64,000 nt of DNA. Origin: Falciphora oryzae (taxonomy: Eukaryota; Ascomycota; Sordariomycetes; Magnaporthales; Magnaporthaceae). This document shows, in pieces, positions 1 to 12,158 of this stretch. Position 1 is the stretch's first letter; the number at the start of each line of letters is the position of its first letter. Where the stretch lies: positions 151,460 through 215,459 of the forward strand of contig JNVV01000056.1 in NCBI GenBank assembly GCA_000733355.1. The letters are read 5' to 3'. The position numbers and the translations under genes are program-made. Below the pieces are notes generated by a model, which had not been told where the DNA came from, ran no database searches, and saw nothing but the letters and a program-made list of their open reading frames with translations.

Positions 1-781
1 GCTGGGAATGCAACATCTTCCATATCAGTGTCCACCGCCTGAACTGCATCAGACTCCGGCACGGGCGCCTCCTGGGTGGGTTCCTCGTGCGCGAGCTCGT
101 CCAGGTCCATAGCATCCTGGGACTGGCTGCCGTGGTAGCCGGAGTCTGCTAGAGGCAGTTGCGGCGGCAGTTGGTGCTTAGCCGCGGGCCTGGGGCTGGG
201 CTGGACAGCCTTGGGCGGGCTGGCGCGCGTCGGGCTGGGTGGAGCAGCGAACTGCACATCGCCGGCGACCGCCAGCTTTTGGGGTTGGCCATGACTGGGG
301 CTCGCGATGGCGAAGGGGTTAGGCGCGCCCTTGGGCGTTGCGGAGAAAATATCGGACAGGGGCTATTCGCGCGGCGTAGTTAGTACGGCGGCACGTCATG
401 GACGGATGCGTTCTGCTTGGTCCCTTACCGCTCGCGACTCGATAGGATTAGGCTGCTTCCTGGCGGTGCGCGGTGTGCGCCCGCGTAGCTTGCCTGGTGT
501 TTTGAAGACGTCGACGAAGTTCCTGTTGGCGAAAGGCGCGATTGCCCCGGGTCAGCTAGGGGTCCCCCTTTCCCTGGCGCGCCCGGTGGCAGGGGGGGAA
601 ACACTGACTGCTGGTTCTCGTCAAAGATGCCAGCCATGTGCTCGTTGAGCCATTCGAACTCGTTCCTGACCGAGTACGTGAACTCCTCGGCCTCGGAACA
701 GCCAATCTGCACGGCAGACGATCTCTCCTCGGCGATCCAGGCCGCCGACCCGACGGGCTGACGCGGTCCTCGCATCGCCAT
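1..781 (-). CDS. sli15: INCENP/Sli15-like chromosomal passenger complex protein, 5' part
   Basis: N-terminal part of a probable inner centromere protein, the scaffold that brings Aurora kinase to centromeres and the spindle. ATG at 781. My exons are 781-609, 522-429 and 362 to the left edge. The introns (608-523, 428-363) have GTCAGT and GTAAGG donors, and the second has an ACTAAC branch site. The protein opens MAMRGPRQPVGSAAWIAEER, then has a conserved-looking block around residues 30-58 (EFEWLNEHMAGIFDENQQ), then FKTPGKLRGRTPRTARK, PLSDIFSATPKGAPNPFAI and an acidic stretch containing DSGYHGSQSQDAMDLDEL. This N-terminal pattern is what I recall for fungal INCENP proteins. The C-terminal IN-box that binds the kinase lies outside the window, so the assignment rests on the N-terminus only. 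It reads outward to the left and shares the 1.4 kb gap with the 3' end of farA. Confidence 0.8.
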
Positions 782-1314
782 GGCTGCTGGTGGTGCTGGG
801 CGCGTCTCCTTTCGCCGCGCTCGACGGTGGTGCTAAGATATCGGGAGGAAGGATAGTGCAGTCATGAATGAAGAACAGAATCCAAGAAGAAGAGAAAGCG
901 TTCCGTAATGAGCTGTCTTGGTTAGTTATTCCGCATGGTAGGTGTTGTGTGGGAAGGCCGCGGTTTTCAAGGACGAGGGCGGGTTGAGGTTCGAGGTTCG
1001 AGGATCCGTCCAATGACTGGCCCACAATCGCTCAATGTAAACAAACGAGAGCTGCGGGCGCACGGACATTCGCGCTGTTTTGAGATGGAGCGCCAAGGCC
1101 GACAGCCGGGGACCCCGCCAGGGAAACTTGCTGGCGAGTCATCAAATCACATGACATGGAAACGCTCTCCTCGTGAGAGACGGGAGTCGTTGACATCAAG
1201 ACGCAGAAAACCGGGCGGGCATTGGATATCGTGCATATGTCGAATGGAGCAGGCGGTACCTGGAGGGAAGATATTTACCATGGAGTAAAGGGAACTGTTG
1301 AAATAATCACGGAA

Positions 1315-1560
1315 AATTGTGAGGGGGTTTTTTGTTAAAATAACTTGACCCGACAATAAAAAATAAAAAAAAAATTGAATATATCTAGTTACCTCGTTTC
1401 CAGTAAGATATTTATTTTGAATAGCCACATTGCCAACATATAAGCGGCTATACACCGGTCATATGTTAAATACAAATACACAAATTTATGTGATTCGTAG
1501 TCAATAGGATTATGTGAATAGCATAGCATTCAATTTGTCTATTGTTACCCGTTCGCCGTC
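1315..1560. other. AT-rich island
   Basis: About 250 bases are conspicuously AT-rich against GC-rich surroundings, with runs such as AAAAAATAAAAAAAAAATTG and many TATA, ATAT and AAAT words. It abuts the dispersed repeat copy at 1575-1760. It could be a decayed, possibly RIP-mutated, transposon remnant or a matrix-type sequence. No coding capacity, terminal repeat or target duplication was recognised. Confidence 0.45.
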
Positions 1561-1574
1561 ACTGTCTCTTCAGT

Positions 1575-1760
1575 CGGGCCTCGTTCACGGCGAAACAAAG
1601 GCACTCCATTGCCTCAATCCATCTCCTGCACCTTTCCCCTCTACTTTTCCATTTAATGTGTTTCTTCCTGTTCCTATATCCTTTCTATTCCTATATCCTT
1701 TCCTATTCTTTTATACTTTCCTGTTCCTGGATCGTATCCGTGCCTACCACCTACCTCATC
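1575..1760 (+). repeat. Degenerate dispersed repeat, copy A
   Basis: This stretch resembles, in inverted orientation, 31290-31475. Shared landmarks in the same order are CCTCGTTCACG (1579-1589), ATTGCCTCAA (1608-1617), a pyrimidine-rich tract of repeated TCCTATATCCTTTC-like units (about 1670-1725), and GTATCYGTRCCT near the end. The first two landmarks span 39 bases here and 41 in copy B. The copies differ by many substitutions and small indels, so this is an old repeat. The family is not identified. Confidence 0.55.
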
Positions 1761-2152
1761 TTTTCTGGCGGTGGGGTTAGCAGGTGAGAGGTGCCAAGTT
1801 TTTGTTTGTCGTGCACGAGCGAGCCTATGCTATCCACAGCATCACCAACTCACCATCACAACTTCACTGTTACTGCTTCCAGCGTGATGCAATAGCCACT
1901 TCTAATTTCAAAGTCTCGTGGATAGGAACAAGTCCACAAGAAAAAAAAGAACGGGTAAAGCAAAACACCAAGGGGCTTCTATCCCTCTCATCCCCAAACG
2001 TTGATTGAGGACAGAATTTCAAAGCTATGCAGCACTCCGAGAACGACTAACAATCCCAGCTCACAAGGGCCAAAAAGGACTAACATTCCTAGGCAGGCGC
2101 CTTTGTACTCATCGCACTAGACGCCGCCAAAACGCCGAGGCACACAACAAAC

Positions 2153-5100
2153 TTATACCAAGGACCCAAAGTCAATGTTGATCGCCTCTCCATTTCCATT
2201 GATACCGAAGAATTGCAACCTGGTAATAGAAATGTCGTGTCAGCAAAGATGGCTTGGCAGCGTACCCAAGTGAAGTCGAGAAATAGAAGCAGAGACGTAC
2301 CAGTCTTCCACGTTGAGTGTGGAGGGCACCGCAGGCCCTCCACCCCCCTGCGCAGACGACGAGCCCCAGCTGTCCGGGCTCTGGCCGTCCGACTGATGCG
2401 GGGGTTGTTGCTGTTGCTGCTGCCCAGGCGACGCATCAAACTGGGTCCAGAAGCCGGCCGGCAGCCCTCCCGCAGCCGCCGACTGCTGCAAGAATGCGCT
2501 GCCTGGCTGCATGGGAGTCTGCAAGGGACTTGTCGTGCCGGCAAACCCTGCCTTGCCATTGTTGTTGCTGCTGGCAGAGCCGGATGTGTCGAGCTGTCCA
2601 CCAAACTGTTCTGAGCCGCTCGCTCCCGTCCCTGCCCCGGAGTCTTGCTGAACCTGCTGCTGGAAATGCGCCATCAAACCGGGGTCTAGTGTTTGCTGCG
2701 CCTGCGCCGGCGACATCTGAGGCGCGAATGCCGGCATATGCGCACTCTCAGGGAACAGCTGGTCAGGCTGGAAGTTCTCCCAGATGGCCTGTGAGAGGTT
2801 CGGGGAGTTGCGCGTCACCAGATACAGGTCTGGTGGCGTCGTGGGCATTGATAGTGATGGATTGAACGGTGTCGCCGGCCGTGTGTGCGGTCGTGACCCC
2901 GTCCCTCCCATGAACGCGTCGACCTGCCTCGAGTTTGGCGATGTCATGGGCGGCGGCATCGTGTTGTTGCTATTACTGTTGTTATGGCTGTGGCTGTGGC
3001 TGTTGCTGCTAAACTCGGGTTTGTTCGCAGCTGACATGCTCGGCGTCTGTGGCCGCGACCGCACATACGACTCCTGAGGCTGCGGTGTGTTGACGTTGAA
3101 GTCGATGGCCATCTCGTCATACTTACGTTTCGAGTCATGGTGTCCCGCCGACTGTGGCTGCGGCTGGTACTGATGATGTTGTTGTTGTTGTTGCTGATGG
3201 TGGTGTTGCTGCTGTTGTTGCTGATGGTGGTGTTGCTGTTGCTGTTGCTGGGCTGCGTGGTGATCCAACTGCGAGAATGCCTGGTGGGTCTTCTTATGTC
3301 GCTTGCCAGCCGCTTTTTGTAGCCTCTCTTCCAGGACCTTGTTGCCTAGGATGGACTGGAACAGAGTCCACACCATTTTCCCCACAAGCCACACCCGAGA
3401 GACGTCCTTGAGCGCCTGCATGCATGTTCTTATTCGGTCCTGCGTGACCTGTTGTATCGTCGGTACCGGCGACTTCATCTGATATACGTGCATGATCAGA
3501 GCCGAGAAGAGACTGTAGACGATGAAAGCTGGACAGTACCGCAGCTCGTCGTGGGCCGAAAGGTTCTCGATAATGGACGTAATCATGGCTGCGGCCTGAA
3601 ACGCGATGTTACGCGAGGGGTAGGCGCCGTCTTCAGGGAACTTGTTCCGATAGCCGCTTGGCGGCATGTGCGCCCTGTGCAGCAGGCAGAGGGTCGTGTA
3701 GTAGTTGGAGTGAAGCAGCGCGGACCAGAAGTGGTGCCGAGGCATCTCCCAGTACACAATCTTGGGGCAGTTCTGCAGCCAGTCCGCCAACGCCATGTCG
3801 CTGTGCGTCAGGTCGATGGGGTTCTTCTGCCGCCCCTTGGACGCGACCGAGTACTGCTGGGAGAGCACCAACCCCATGATCTCGCACAGCTTGACGTACT
3901 GCAAGAAGAACTGCACGTGACGCTGGTCTGGCGGGTACCCGCTCGGCCGGTTCGGCTCGTCTTCGACAAAGTCGTCCTCGGTCAACATCTCCACGTCCGA
4001 GTCGTCCAGGTTGATGTGGACGGGGCGGCCCAGGGCAACCGCAACGGAACGATCCCGCGTGAACAAGGTCCACCATATGCGCTTCCACAGCTTCTTGTCG
4101 GCGCGGCTGAGCTGCGAGCCCTCGACGCTCCGGTGCATGCCCGAGCCCTGGGCGACGACGGTGGCGACGCGGGTCCAGTAGAAGACGTTCTTGGTGACAT
4201 CCTCGGGGCCCTCCCAGTACCAGCCCATGAGCAGCAGGGCCTGCACTAGGGTGACCCTGTCATCCTCGTAGTTGGCGTCGTACAGAGCCTTGGCCCGCTT
4301 GTAGAACGTCAGGGCGGCGGGTGTAGTAGAGCCGTTGGCGTCCATAAGCTTGGGGTTGGTGCAGACTCGCGAGCCGGCGAGAAGGACGGCCTGCAGCAGG
4401 AGGAGCGAAGGCGGGTTCTTCTGGTCGTTGTACTGCCTCATGAACTGGGTCCGGTTGATGACAGGAACGATGGGGTGGATCCATTTAAAGTACGAGTCGA
4501 TCAGCTCGTCACACAGGGACCTGGGCGGCAGCAGGAAGGCACCGCGCTGGTGCAGAATGTCGATCTCGACATTGTCCAGCTCCGTCAGTCTGGCCCGGGA
4601 GCCCTTGACGTTGTCGGGCAAGGGGTAGTGGACCACATCCGAGTTGGAGCCCTGGCGGTCGTGCACCAGGAGCGTCAGGTTGGATGACTCGCCGAGGAAG
4701 GCAACCCTGCCCGCCTCCTTGATGGGTGCCCTTGTGAACTGCGGCCTCATGAGCATGTTCACGTAGTTGTTCTGGCTGGACTCGATTTGCTTGCTCTGGG
4801 CTTCGCTCAGGACGGTGTTTGGGGTGCCCTCGGTGGTGTGAAAGACAGCAGCAGGGCGGGTGAAGTTGGGAGCGGTGGGACCGCTGGTGCCGGGAGGGGA
4901 CTCGTCGCCAGCATCTCGCTCACGTTCGCTGTGGGCGTCATGGCGGGGAAGAGTCGGGGGCAGGTTAGCGCGTGCTAGCACGAGGATATCAAGCGGCTGG
5001 CTGTTTCGGCCGCGGGGGTGGGCGGTGGCAGGAACCGGCGCGGCGCATACCTGTCGGAATCTCTAGACTGGGTCTGTGATTGGGCGGCGGGGGGCTGGGC

Positions 5101-5987
5101 CTTCTTCCTCTTGGGCGACGGAATGCGACACTCGATCTGGAAGGCCACACAGTTGGTGCACGGGACGCCGAGGCTTGCGGCATCGCATCGGACCTATAGA
5201 GATATGCAAACAGGTAATATTGTGAGCTCGGCCTGTCGAACGGCTGTTGGAGGGTCTTGTGCATGGCGGCGGCCAAAAGCCGTGCTCCTCCACGGCCCAT
5301 CGCAGGCGGGGTGGATCGTTGGAGCGGGTGGGGTGGATCGTCGAGCCACAGGGACAGGAAAATCGGGCTGGACGCAGGGACGGTACCTTTCTTGCATGGC
5401 ATGTCTGGATGGCGACAAGGCAAAGGTGGTCAGTGACTGGCGTTATTACTGAGGAATAGATAGATTGCTTGCGGAAGGGTGCCGAGGCCTGGAGGGTGGC
5501 CCCCGCCCGTCGGTCGTATGGTTGGTGTCGCGGCGGATTGGAAGGGCAAAAAGATGCCTCGGCTCAAATGGAGCTCGACCAACTGCGTCGCGCCGACGGC
5601 CACCCAACCCTCCCGGCCCTGCAGGATATAAGACGGTCCGCAACGTGCCCACATACCTCGCAAGCTCTCGATGCTCGTTGTCTAAAAGGGCGCAGAACCA
5701 AGAAATCATCGCAAAGTCAGCCTCTGCGTGTGCCTGCCTTAGGGGTGCTGCGCAAACCGTCCTGGACCGAGCGGAGGGACAGTGGTTGGGTTCGCGCGGC
5801 GGGCGTGGGTGAGGCCAAACCTTCTGAAGCTCGGGTGCGACGGGTTGTTGGTGGGGATGTTGACCGAGGACGGCGCGCTCGGAGACTGCGACGCCTGCGA
5901 TTGCGCGTCCGCCTGTGCCTGTCCTGTCGGCGCCTGCGGGGGCGCGGCCGCCGCTGCTGACGACTCCTGCTCCTCCAACGACGACAT
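2153..5987 (-). CDS. farA: FarA/CTF1-alpha-type Zn2Cys6 transcription factor
   Basis: Nuclear regulator of fatty-acid catabolism, and of cutinase in plant-associated relatives; family members bind CCTCGG-type sites upstream of beta-oxidation and peroxisome genes. ATG at 5987 (the GTG in frame just before it is not a start). Exons: 5987-5821, 5681-5657, 5404-5387, 5193-5051, 4928-2301, 2219-2153; predicted 1016 residues, close to the family size. The Zn2Cys6 cluster is C63-x2-C66-x6-C73-x8-C82-x2-C85-x6-C92, followed by a basic PKRKK linker. The fungal transcription-factor domain follows, roughly residues 200-560, with the family block LCDELIDSYFKWIHPIVPVI near 258. About residues 673-704 alternate six-Gln and three-His runs. 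The C-terminus is VEDWLQFFGINGNGEAINID, also family-like. The zinc finger is split over two tiny exons of 25 and 18 nt. FarA versus a close paralogue (FarB/CTF1-beta) was judged by recall, with FarA the better fit. Confidence 0.92.
3177..3255 (-). repeat. Gln/His codon repeat within farA
   Basis: A trinucleotide repeat on the minus strand encodes three runs of six Gln separated by three-His blocks, then a His pair and Gln/Pro. CAG and CAA are mixed, and the period (Q6H3) is regular, which suggests expansion by duplication of a 27-nt unit rather than simple slippage. The length may vary between strains. Confidence 0.85.
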
Positions 5988-8654
5988 CACGAGGGTTGTG
6001 CCGAGCCAAGGCCAGACCAGCCGAGCCGAGCGGGGGAGGAGGCCGTGTCAATGCCGAGGGTTGCAGGAAGGAGGCGTCGAGAAAGGTGCCGCGCAAAAAT
6101 AGGGGTCGGTGGCGATCGAAGGGATCAGTTCAGCGGTAGGGGGTGGCCGTGGGCCCTGGCGGACACAAGAAAACGAAGGGGACGAGAAAGAAAAAGGGCG
6201 TCTTTTCGGTCGGGTTGGCGACACGATCTGGCGATGAATCCGGTCGGGCAACGGCGTCGTCGGGGAATAGAAAGCTTCGAGGCGGACGGCGGCGATGGAT
6301 GGATGGATGGAAGCGCGGGGCTGCTGGCCAGCACGGTTCGGCGCGCGGCAAGGGAAGCGAGAGAGCTGCCGGGCGTGGGAGGGAGCTGGCGGAGGAGCTA
6401 GCTGTTGGTGCGCTGCTGGGATTGCCCAGGCTCAGACTTCGCGGCGCACACGAGAGACGGAATGGACGCTGGTGTGAGCACCAAGATTAGGTAGCCTATC
6501 CCCCAACCACAACTCTTTTTTTTTTTTTCCTCTTCTATCGATCGCGGCACAAAAAAAAAAAAAAAAAGTGGTGTGGTTTTCCCGTCGCAAATTTAAGGCC
6601 CACGGCAGCTTCGGGAGCGATCAGTGAATTTGTTCCAGGTTGTGCCTGCTCCTTGGGCGGGCGTGGGACGTGCAGGGGCGGGCACGGGTTGCAGGGCACG
6701 TCCTGGACGGAGAGCCCGACTGGCACTGGTCGGTGAGGAAACGCTTTACAGTTGAGTACGCCAACCCCAAACCATGCACGCTGAAGTCTGCCTGGCTGGC
6801 GCATGTCAAGCAGCAAGCAACACACACAGAGGGGCAGGCACGCGGAGCTGATGCAAGCAGGCTGCTGTCGGTGCCTACCTTAGGTTGGCCTCTGTCTGTG
6901 CCGTTTCGCCTGCTCGTGTGGTCCTGTGGGTAAACGCCAATCAATGAGTCGATTGACTAACAATAGAAATAAGGGTGGTGGCCCCCTGCAAAACCGTCCA
7001 GCCGAAAGTCGTCGAGAGACGCGATTCGGTCTTCACATCCCAATTCACAACCTACCTATGCCATGAGGCCGCGTGCTTCCGTCCTGGCCTCACCGGCGGT
7101 TTACTGGAAATAGCTCTTCTGCGTGTTCTTCGTCTCACAATTCTCATGGATTTGATCTTTGCTGGATCTGGGAACACTGCCCAGTGCAGGTGACGTGCGT
7201 GTGTTTATTTGTTTGTCTCTCGGAAATCATCTACCAGCCAAGAGACCCCCCCTCCGGAATATTACCTACTGGCAACAAATACGCAATACGATCCCGATCA
7301 GGCCATGCTGGCTGGCGTTTTGCTTTTAGCTGGCGGCTTCATCATTGATCCCATGGCCCGTTGGTCTTGGCCCATATTCGTCGCCTGCCCGTCTAGGTGC
7401 TGCTGCCCTTCGGCTCAATACGCGGTGGTTTACCCAAATAATGCAAATACCTAACATCACAATCACATGCTTCTGCCACGACCAAGGACAACGCCAACCC
7501 CTTTTTGGCCCCTGTCTTGGCAGGCAGAAGGAGTTCGTTCCTCTCTCTCCATCCCCATTTACACCCGGCGCGGTGGACCGGGTCTTGATAGGTCTCCTGC
7601 TCTTAGAGTCTGACCTTTGGTCAACTGGCTGCTCCCTCTTTGCTTCATTTCTCCCCTGGCTCGCCCCAAGTTGGTAGGTGGTGCACCGTGCCTCGACCGG
7701 CGAAAGCATCGACACCCACATGTGTGCCCGCCCCCGAATTTTTGTTCATTGCAACCCACGCATTTCCCTTGCAGGCCGCCAAGCTCGTCTATTTCCCTTC
7801 GCATCGGGATTCGGACGCGGGAACAAAAATCTGGGGGAACCATCGCGTAAAACAACGCTCTTTTTTTTTTTTTTTTTTTTTTTTCAATGTTTGGTTCCGT
7901 TTCGATTCCCACCTGCACGCAAACCCACAGCCACGGAAAATCAGACTGCTCGCTGGAAACTTTTGATCGGATTGTTTACTCGGGCACCCGAGTGACAGGG
8001 TCCACAGTCCACACACTAGGCATTCTCCTCGACAGGTCATGAGCTTTCACTCTATCCCCAAAAGCCACATGTCTCCTAGTCATTGCACTCTATCCCATGT
8101 ACGTAAATTCGGGGAGAGCACACAAGTTCCTAAGCTCCACAGCCCGCGCCGCCCCATGATCCTAGGTTGGTCGGAAAGCGACTCGCGAAAGGGCGCTTGT
8201 CAAGCTCTTGTCATCGAAACAGAGTTGCTGATCGAGCGGCGACGGCAAAGGGGTTTCCCTGGGAGTGATCAAAAATGGCTATAACAATGACGAGTCCATC
8301 CATGCCACGAAGCAAGGTAGAGTTTGAGGTTGATACTGCCTATCTGCCGTTCCGTATCGGCGCTAACCTCGGCCTCGTCGGAATAGACCTCAGTGGACGA
8401 AGTATCTCTGCACCACCGGGTTAAACGCGGGGAGTCTCGTCCGAAAAATATCGGGATGAAATCACCAAAAATAACCTGGCCTACAAGGATGGGTCAGAGT
8501 GAACGGCCAAACCCACAGAAGTGTTTTTCACGGGTTTGGGCCGTATGTGCTTCAATACTCATGTGCTTCTATTCGTGATTATCTGCGCTCTTGTTGCAGT
8601 ATACAAAAAAAGCGAGAATGCGGATGACCGCCGTGCTTCAAGAAGCACTTATGA
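5988..8654. other. Intergenic region, farA promoter and mcd4 3' flank
   Basis: There are 2.7 kb without a supported gene. The right end holds the mcd4 3' UTR and the rest the upstream region of farA. It contains (GATG)4 at about 6294-6310, T13 at 6516-6528, A17 at 6551-6567 and T24 at 7861-7884. Open frames on both strands are short and low-complexity. Confidence 0.6.
7861..7884. repeat. Poly(T) run of 24
   Basis: Uninterrupted T24 between mcd4 and farA, 1.9 kb upstream of the farA start. It is part of the window-wide series of noncoding A/T runs. Confidence 0.95.
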
Positions 8655-11600
8655 TTAATCGACCATTATCGTCTCTTCGGCCGCCGCCCCATTAGTCTCT
8701 TCTTTCTTCTCGTATCCTGTCCCAGTAGCAGCGGCGTCCTCACCACCCACCACAGGCGTAGCAGGCGTCGCCGCCTTGCTATCGCCAGGCAGTGATGGCG
8801 GCTGCAGCTGCTGCAGAACCCTCTTCCTCTCCCCCGCCGCGCCGTCCGCGCCCGCAACCTCGACCCCCGAGACGAACAGTGCGCTGACGCCCTCGAGCAC
8901 GACCAGGAACACGCAGAGCAGGCTCGCGATGAAGAAGTGGCTGATGGTCGACCCGATCTCGAGCCAGGACCCTTCGTCCTTGACGACCCAGAAGAAGTAG
9001 AGCGTCAGCACGTCGCTGACGGCGATGACGACCATGAAGAGCGCCGACGGTGTTATGCCGAGCCGCCGGTTCAGGATCCCCAGGTTGGCCGAGATGAGCG
9101 CGAACGGCACCATGAGCTTGACGACCAGCAGCGCGCCCTGCGTCAGCGGATCGAACACGGGCTGCAGTCGGTTCACGCTCTCGAGGCTGAAAGACGAGAC
9201 CGACGCCACGTTGCCCGTGCTGAAGAAGGCCGACTGGATCAGCACAAAGTAGAAGAGCGCCACTCGGACGTCCTTTACCATTAATGGCCGGAACTTGGGC
9301 GGGGCCTCCGCCTTGTTGTCCTGCGTGTTCGTCGCGGCTGTATTAGTGGCCGCGGACCCGTTGGTGGCCTCAGCGGTTCCCGAATGCAGGGCGTGGACGT
9401 GACATGCGTGCTCCAGGCGAACCCATGTCACCAGCGTGACGCTGAAAACGACATAGAAGATGCCTTCGTATGAGATGGACAAAATGACAAAGGTAGGCGC
9501 AAAGGTGAGGAAGATGACGGCCAGGCGATTCAAATAGTGGTTATTGGGCTGTATCCTATACGCCATCGGCATAAAGAGGGATGAGACTATATGGTCGTAC
9601 GTTAGCATGGTATCGAGCGGGAGAGCATTGGCAGACTCGGTTGCTACTCACACAGAACGAACAATCCAGCTACCTGGTTCCCGAGAGGCAGGCCCTGCCT
9701 AGCCTGCAGGGATATCACGCTGGACCGCGTGACCAACATGGACAGGATGATAAGTCCGACCTGGCTGCCCACCAGGGACCGGTTGATGGGGCGCTTGACA
9801 TGGGAGACTCCTGCCGTCTTGGAAGACGAGAAGTCAGACATAACCCAGTCTTCAAAAACAAGATACGTGATGCCGATTATAACCATCAAGGCACCACCGA
9901 GGAGGCTGTAGGGGGTAAATGGGCTTTTGTCAGCATGCAAACTCTGTAGAACATCAACATAGCCATCTTCATGGGGGATTTGCTCACATGAGGTTCAAGT
10001 TCTCCAGCTTCATGGCCGGCAGCAGAGTAAAGGTACTCATGGCAAGGCAAGAGATGAACCAAGTGGCGGAAAGTGTCGCGTGCTCTCGCAAGAATCCCAG
10101 CCCATACGTGACCGGCCAGAATGAACCAATGATGTACATTCCCGTAAGAATCTCACGGTGGATGTAGCCGAGAGCCTGGATATGGCGTTAGATGAGTCGT
10201 TCAGAAGGTGGTTTCCAACACCGGCCGAGTACATGGAGACTGATATACATGCTTACCAGAGACACGATGACGCCAATATAAATAGCCGTGTTGATAACAA
10301 AGGACAGCAGGCTGGCCCCGGGTTTTATGTGGGCGAACAGCACCAGCCGACCCTCGGCCAGGCTCTGGCGCCGAGCATAGACCTCCTCCCAGAAGAAGAC
10401 TGGGAAGAAGGCGTAGGCGTAGTAGGTCGGCGACGAGCCTGACATGGTAAAGGAGGCGTACAGCAACAGAAGCACCGACGAGAAGACGACCGCGCCTGGC
10501 ACATCCCTCGAGGGGCCCACGCGCCCGTGCAGCACGTGCACGTCCACGACCGTGGTCAGCGCAAACGCCATCCAGCCAAGGTAGCCGATGGTGATGAGGG
10601 CCCGGAGGAAGAGCCAGTCGTACGTCTGGAGATAGCGGAGGCCCTCGAGCCCCACGCGGATCAACGCCGCCGACTCCTCGATGGCCTCCTCGTACCGGGT
10701 ATCATCCAAGAGCTTCCGAATATCAGCCACACGCTCTTCGGCGACGCGGCCCCCTCCGTGATTCTCGCCGCGCAGCGGACCGAATGGGCGGAAGCGCAGC
10801 TCCCCCGCCCGCTTGATCTCCTCCTTGACGCGGTACATCTCCAGGATGCCCTGCGCATTGGTCAGGGCGGCCTCAGCCTTCTCTGCGATGGTGGCAGACA
10901 GGAAGGGCAGGGGCACCTCGCCGACCGAGTTGGCGGGGAACTCGACGCCAATTAGGAATGACATGAGTGCAGCGACATCGGCCTGGGCAACGTCGTGACG
11001 CTGTATTTGATCGAAGCCCCAGTCTGACGAGTACTCGTCGTGGCCGGGCACGACGGCGCCGGCGGGGTGCAGTACGGGCTTGGCAACACCGGAGCCCCAT
11101 GCCACCAGCGGGGTCCTGGTGTTGTCGGGGTGGCCGTCACCGTGGCTGCCGTAGTCGCTCATGCCGTGGTCGGCAGTGAAGATGAAGGAAGTGCGGTCGT
11201 CGGCGTAGAAGTCCTCTATCAGGGCCGTGACCTCCTTGACGCCCTCGTCGACGACCTTAATGTTGTGCAGGTACTCCTTGGAGTAGGGGCGGAAGCCGTG
11301 GCCAGCGGTGTCGATGCCGAGCAGGTGGAGGAAGAAGACGATCTTATCCTGGCGCAGCTGGGCGGCGAGGGTGGCGTTGCGGCGGGCCTCGGCGAAGAAA
11401 TCCTTGACGTGGTCGAAGACCCACGTGTCGAGGTGGTAGGCGTCCTGCTTGGAAAAGTCCTCGAACGCGGCGTCGTACATGTCGACGTCGACGCGGCCGG
11501 GGACGGCGCCCTGCTCGAACATGGGCAGGATGTCCGGGCTGCCCCAGCTCCAGGTGTGGCGGCTGCGATTGAAGACGCTGTCGAAATTGACCGGGTTGAG

Positions 11601-12158
11601 CTTCCAGCCGGTGGTAACGGCCGACACGTCCTCGTAGAGCCCGGCGATCAGCGCGACGTGGCCGGGCCGCGACTCGGTGGGCACCCGCGTGTGCGACACC
11701 CCGAACGTGCCGTGCTCCAGCACGCGCGACCGCAGGAAGGGCGCCAGCGGCCTCGGCGTCAGATCGTCGTCCGTCTTCGGGTACGGCTCGGGGAAGGACT
11801 GGAACGCCTTGTCGGCGCGGAGGCCATCGCCTGCAGGAGGGGTAGCGCAACCCTGGTCAGCATCGCGCCGCATAGGCGTAGATTCCCGTGCGCAACCTTC
11901 CCCCCCCCTGCCCCACGTCACAACGCCCGCCGTGCCTCCCTCCCTGCCTGTCTCGGAAACTCCGGTAGTCTGCTTACCAACAAAAAGAACCAAACGGTCG
12001 GCGGGTGCTCGGGCTGTGGGTTCCCTGGGGATCTGGAAGAGGCGCATGCCAGACACGATGGGGCTGACGAAATAAATGTCGAAGATGGACAGGATGTAGA
12101 CGACATGGAACACCACCGCGATGGCCAGAAACCTGGCGCGGGAGAAGTGTCGCGCCAT
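8655..12158 (-). CDS. mcd4: GPI ethanolamine phosphate transferase 1 (Mcd4/PIG-N)
   Basis: ER multi-spanning enzyme that adds ethanolamine phosphate to the first mannose of the GPI precursor. ATG at 12158. Exons: 12158-11978, 11830-10257, 10175-9988, 9905-9652, 9586-8655; predicted 1042 residues, normal for Mcd4. An N-terminal membrane segment (about residues 9-31) precedes the lumenal phosphodiesterase domain. That domain has DGLRADKAF (62-70), SHTRVPTESRPGHVALIAGL and, near 275-295, TADHGMSDYGSHGDGH, which holds the metal-binding Asp/His of the alkaline-phosphatase superfamily. The C-terminal half is a string of hydrophobic helices (PigN region), ending in a soluble tail rich in Ala, Thr and Glu. 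The first intron (11831-11977) falls just after the membrane anchor, inside the first catalytic motif. Another GPI-pathway gene, bst1, lies at the far end of the window, but the two are not clustered. Confidence 0.95.

Larger units (their letters stand above)
782..2152. other. Intergenic region, INCENP promoter side and farA 3' flank
   Basis: No gene is supported here. The right part must contain the farA 3' UTR and the left part the INCENP promoter. An AT-rich island runs from about 1315 to 1560. It is followed by a degenerate repeat copy at about 1575-1760, listed separately. The short open frames are not protein-like. Confidence 0.6.
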
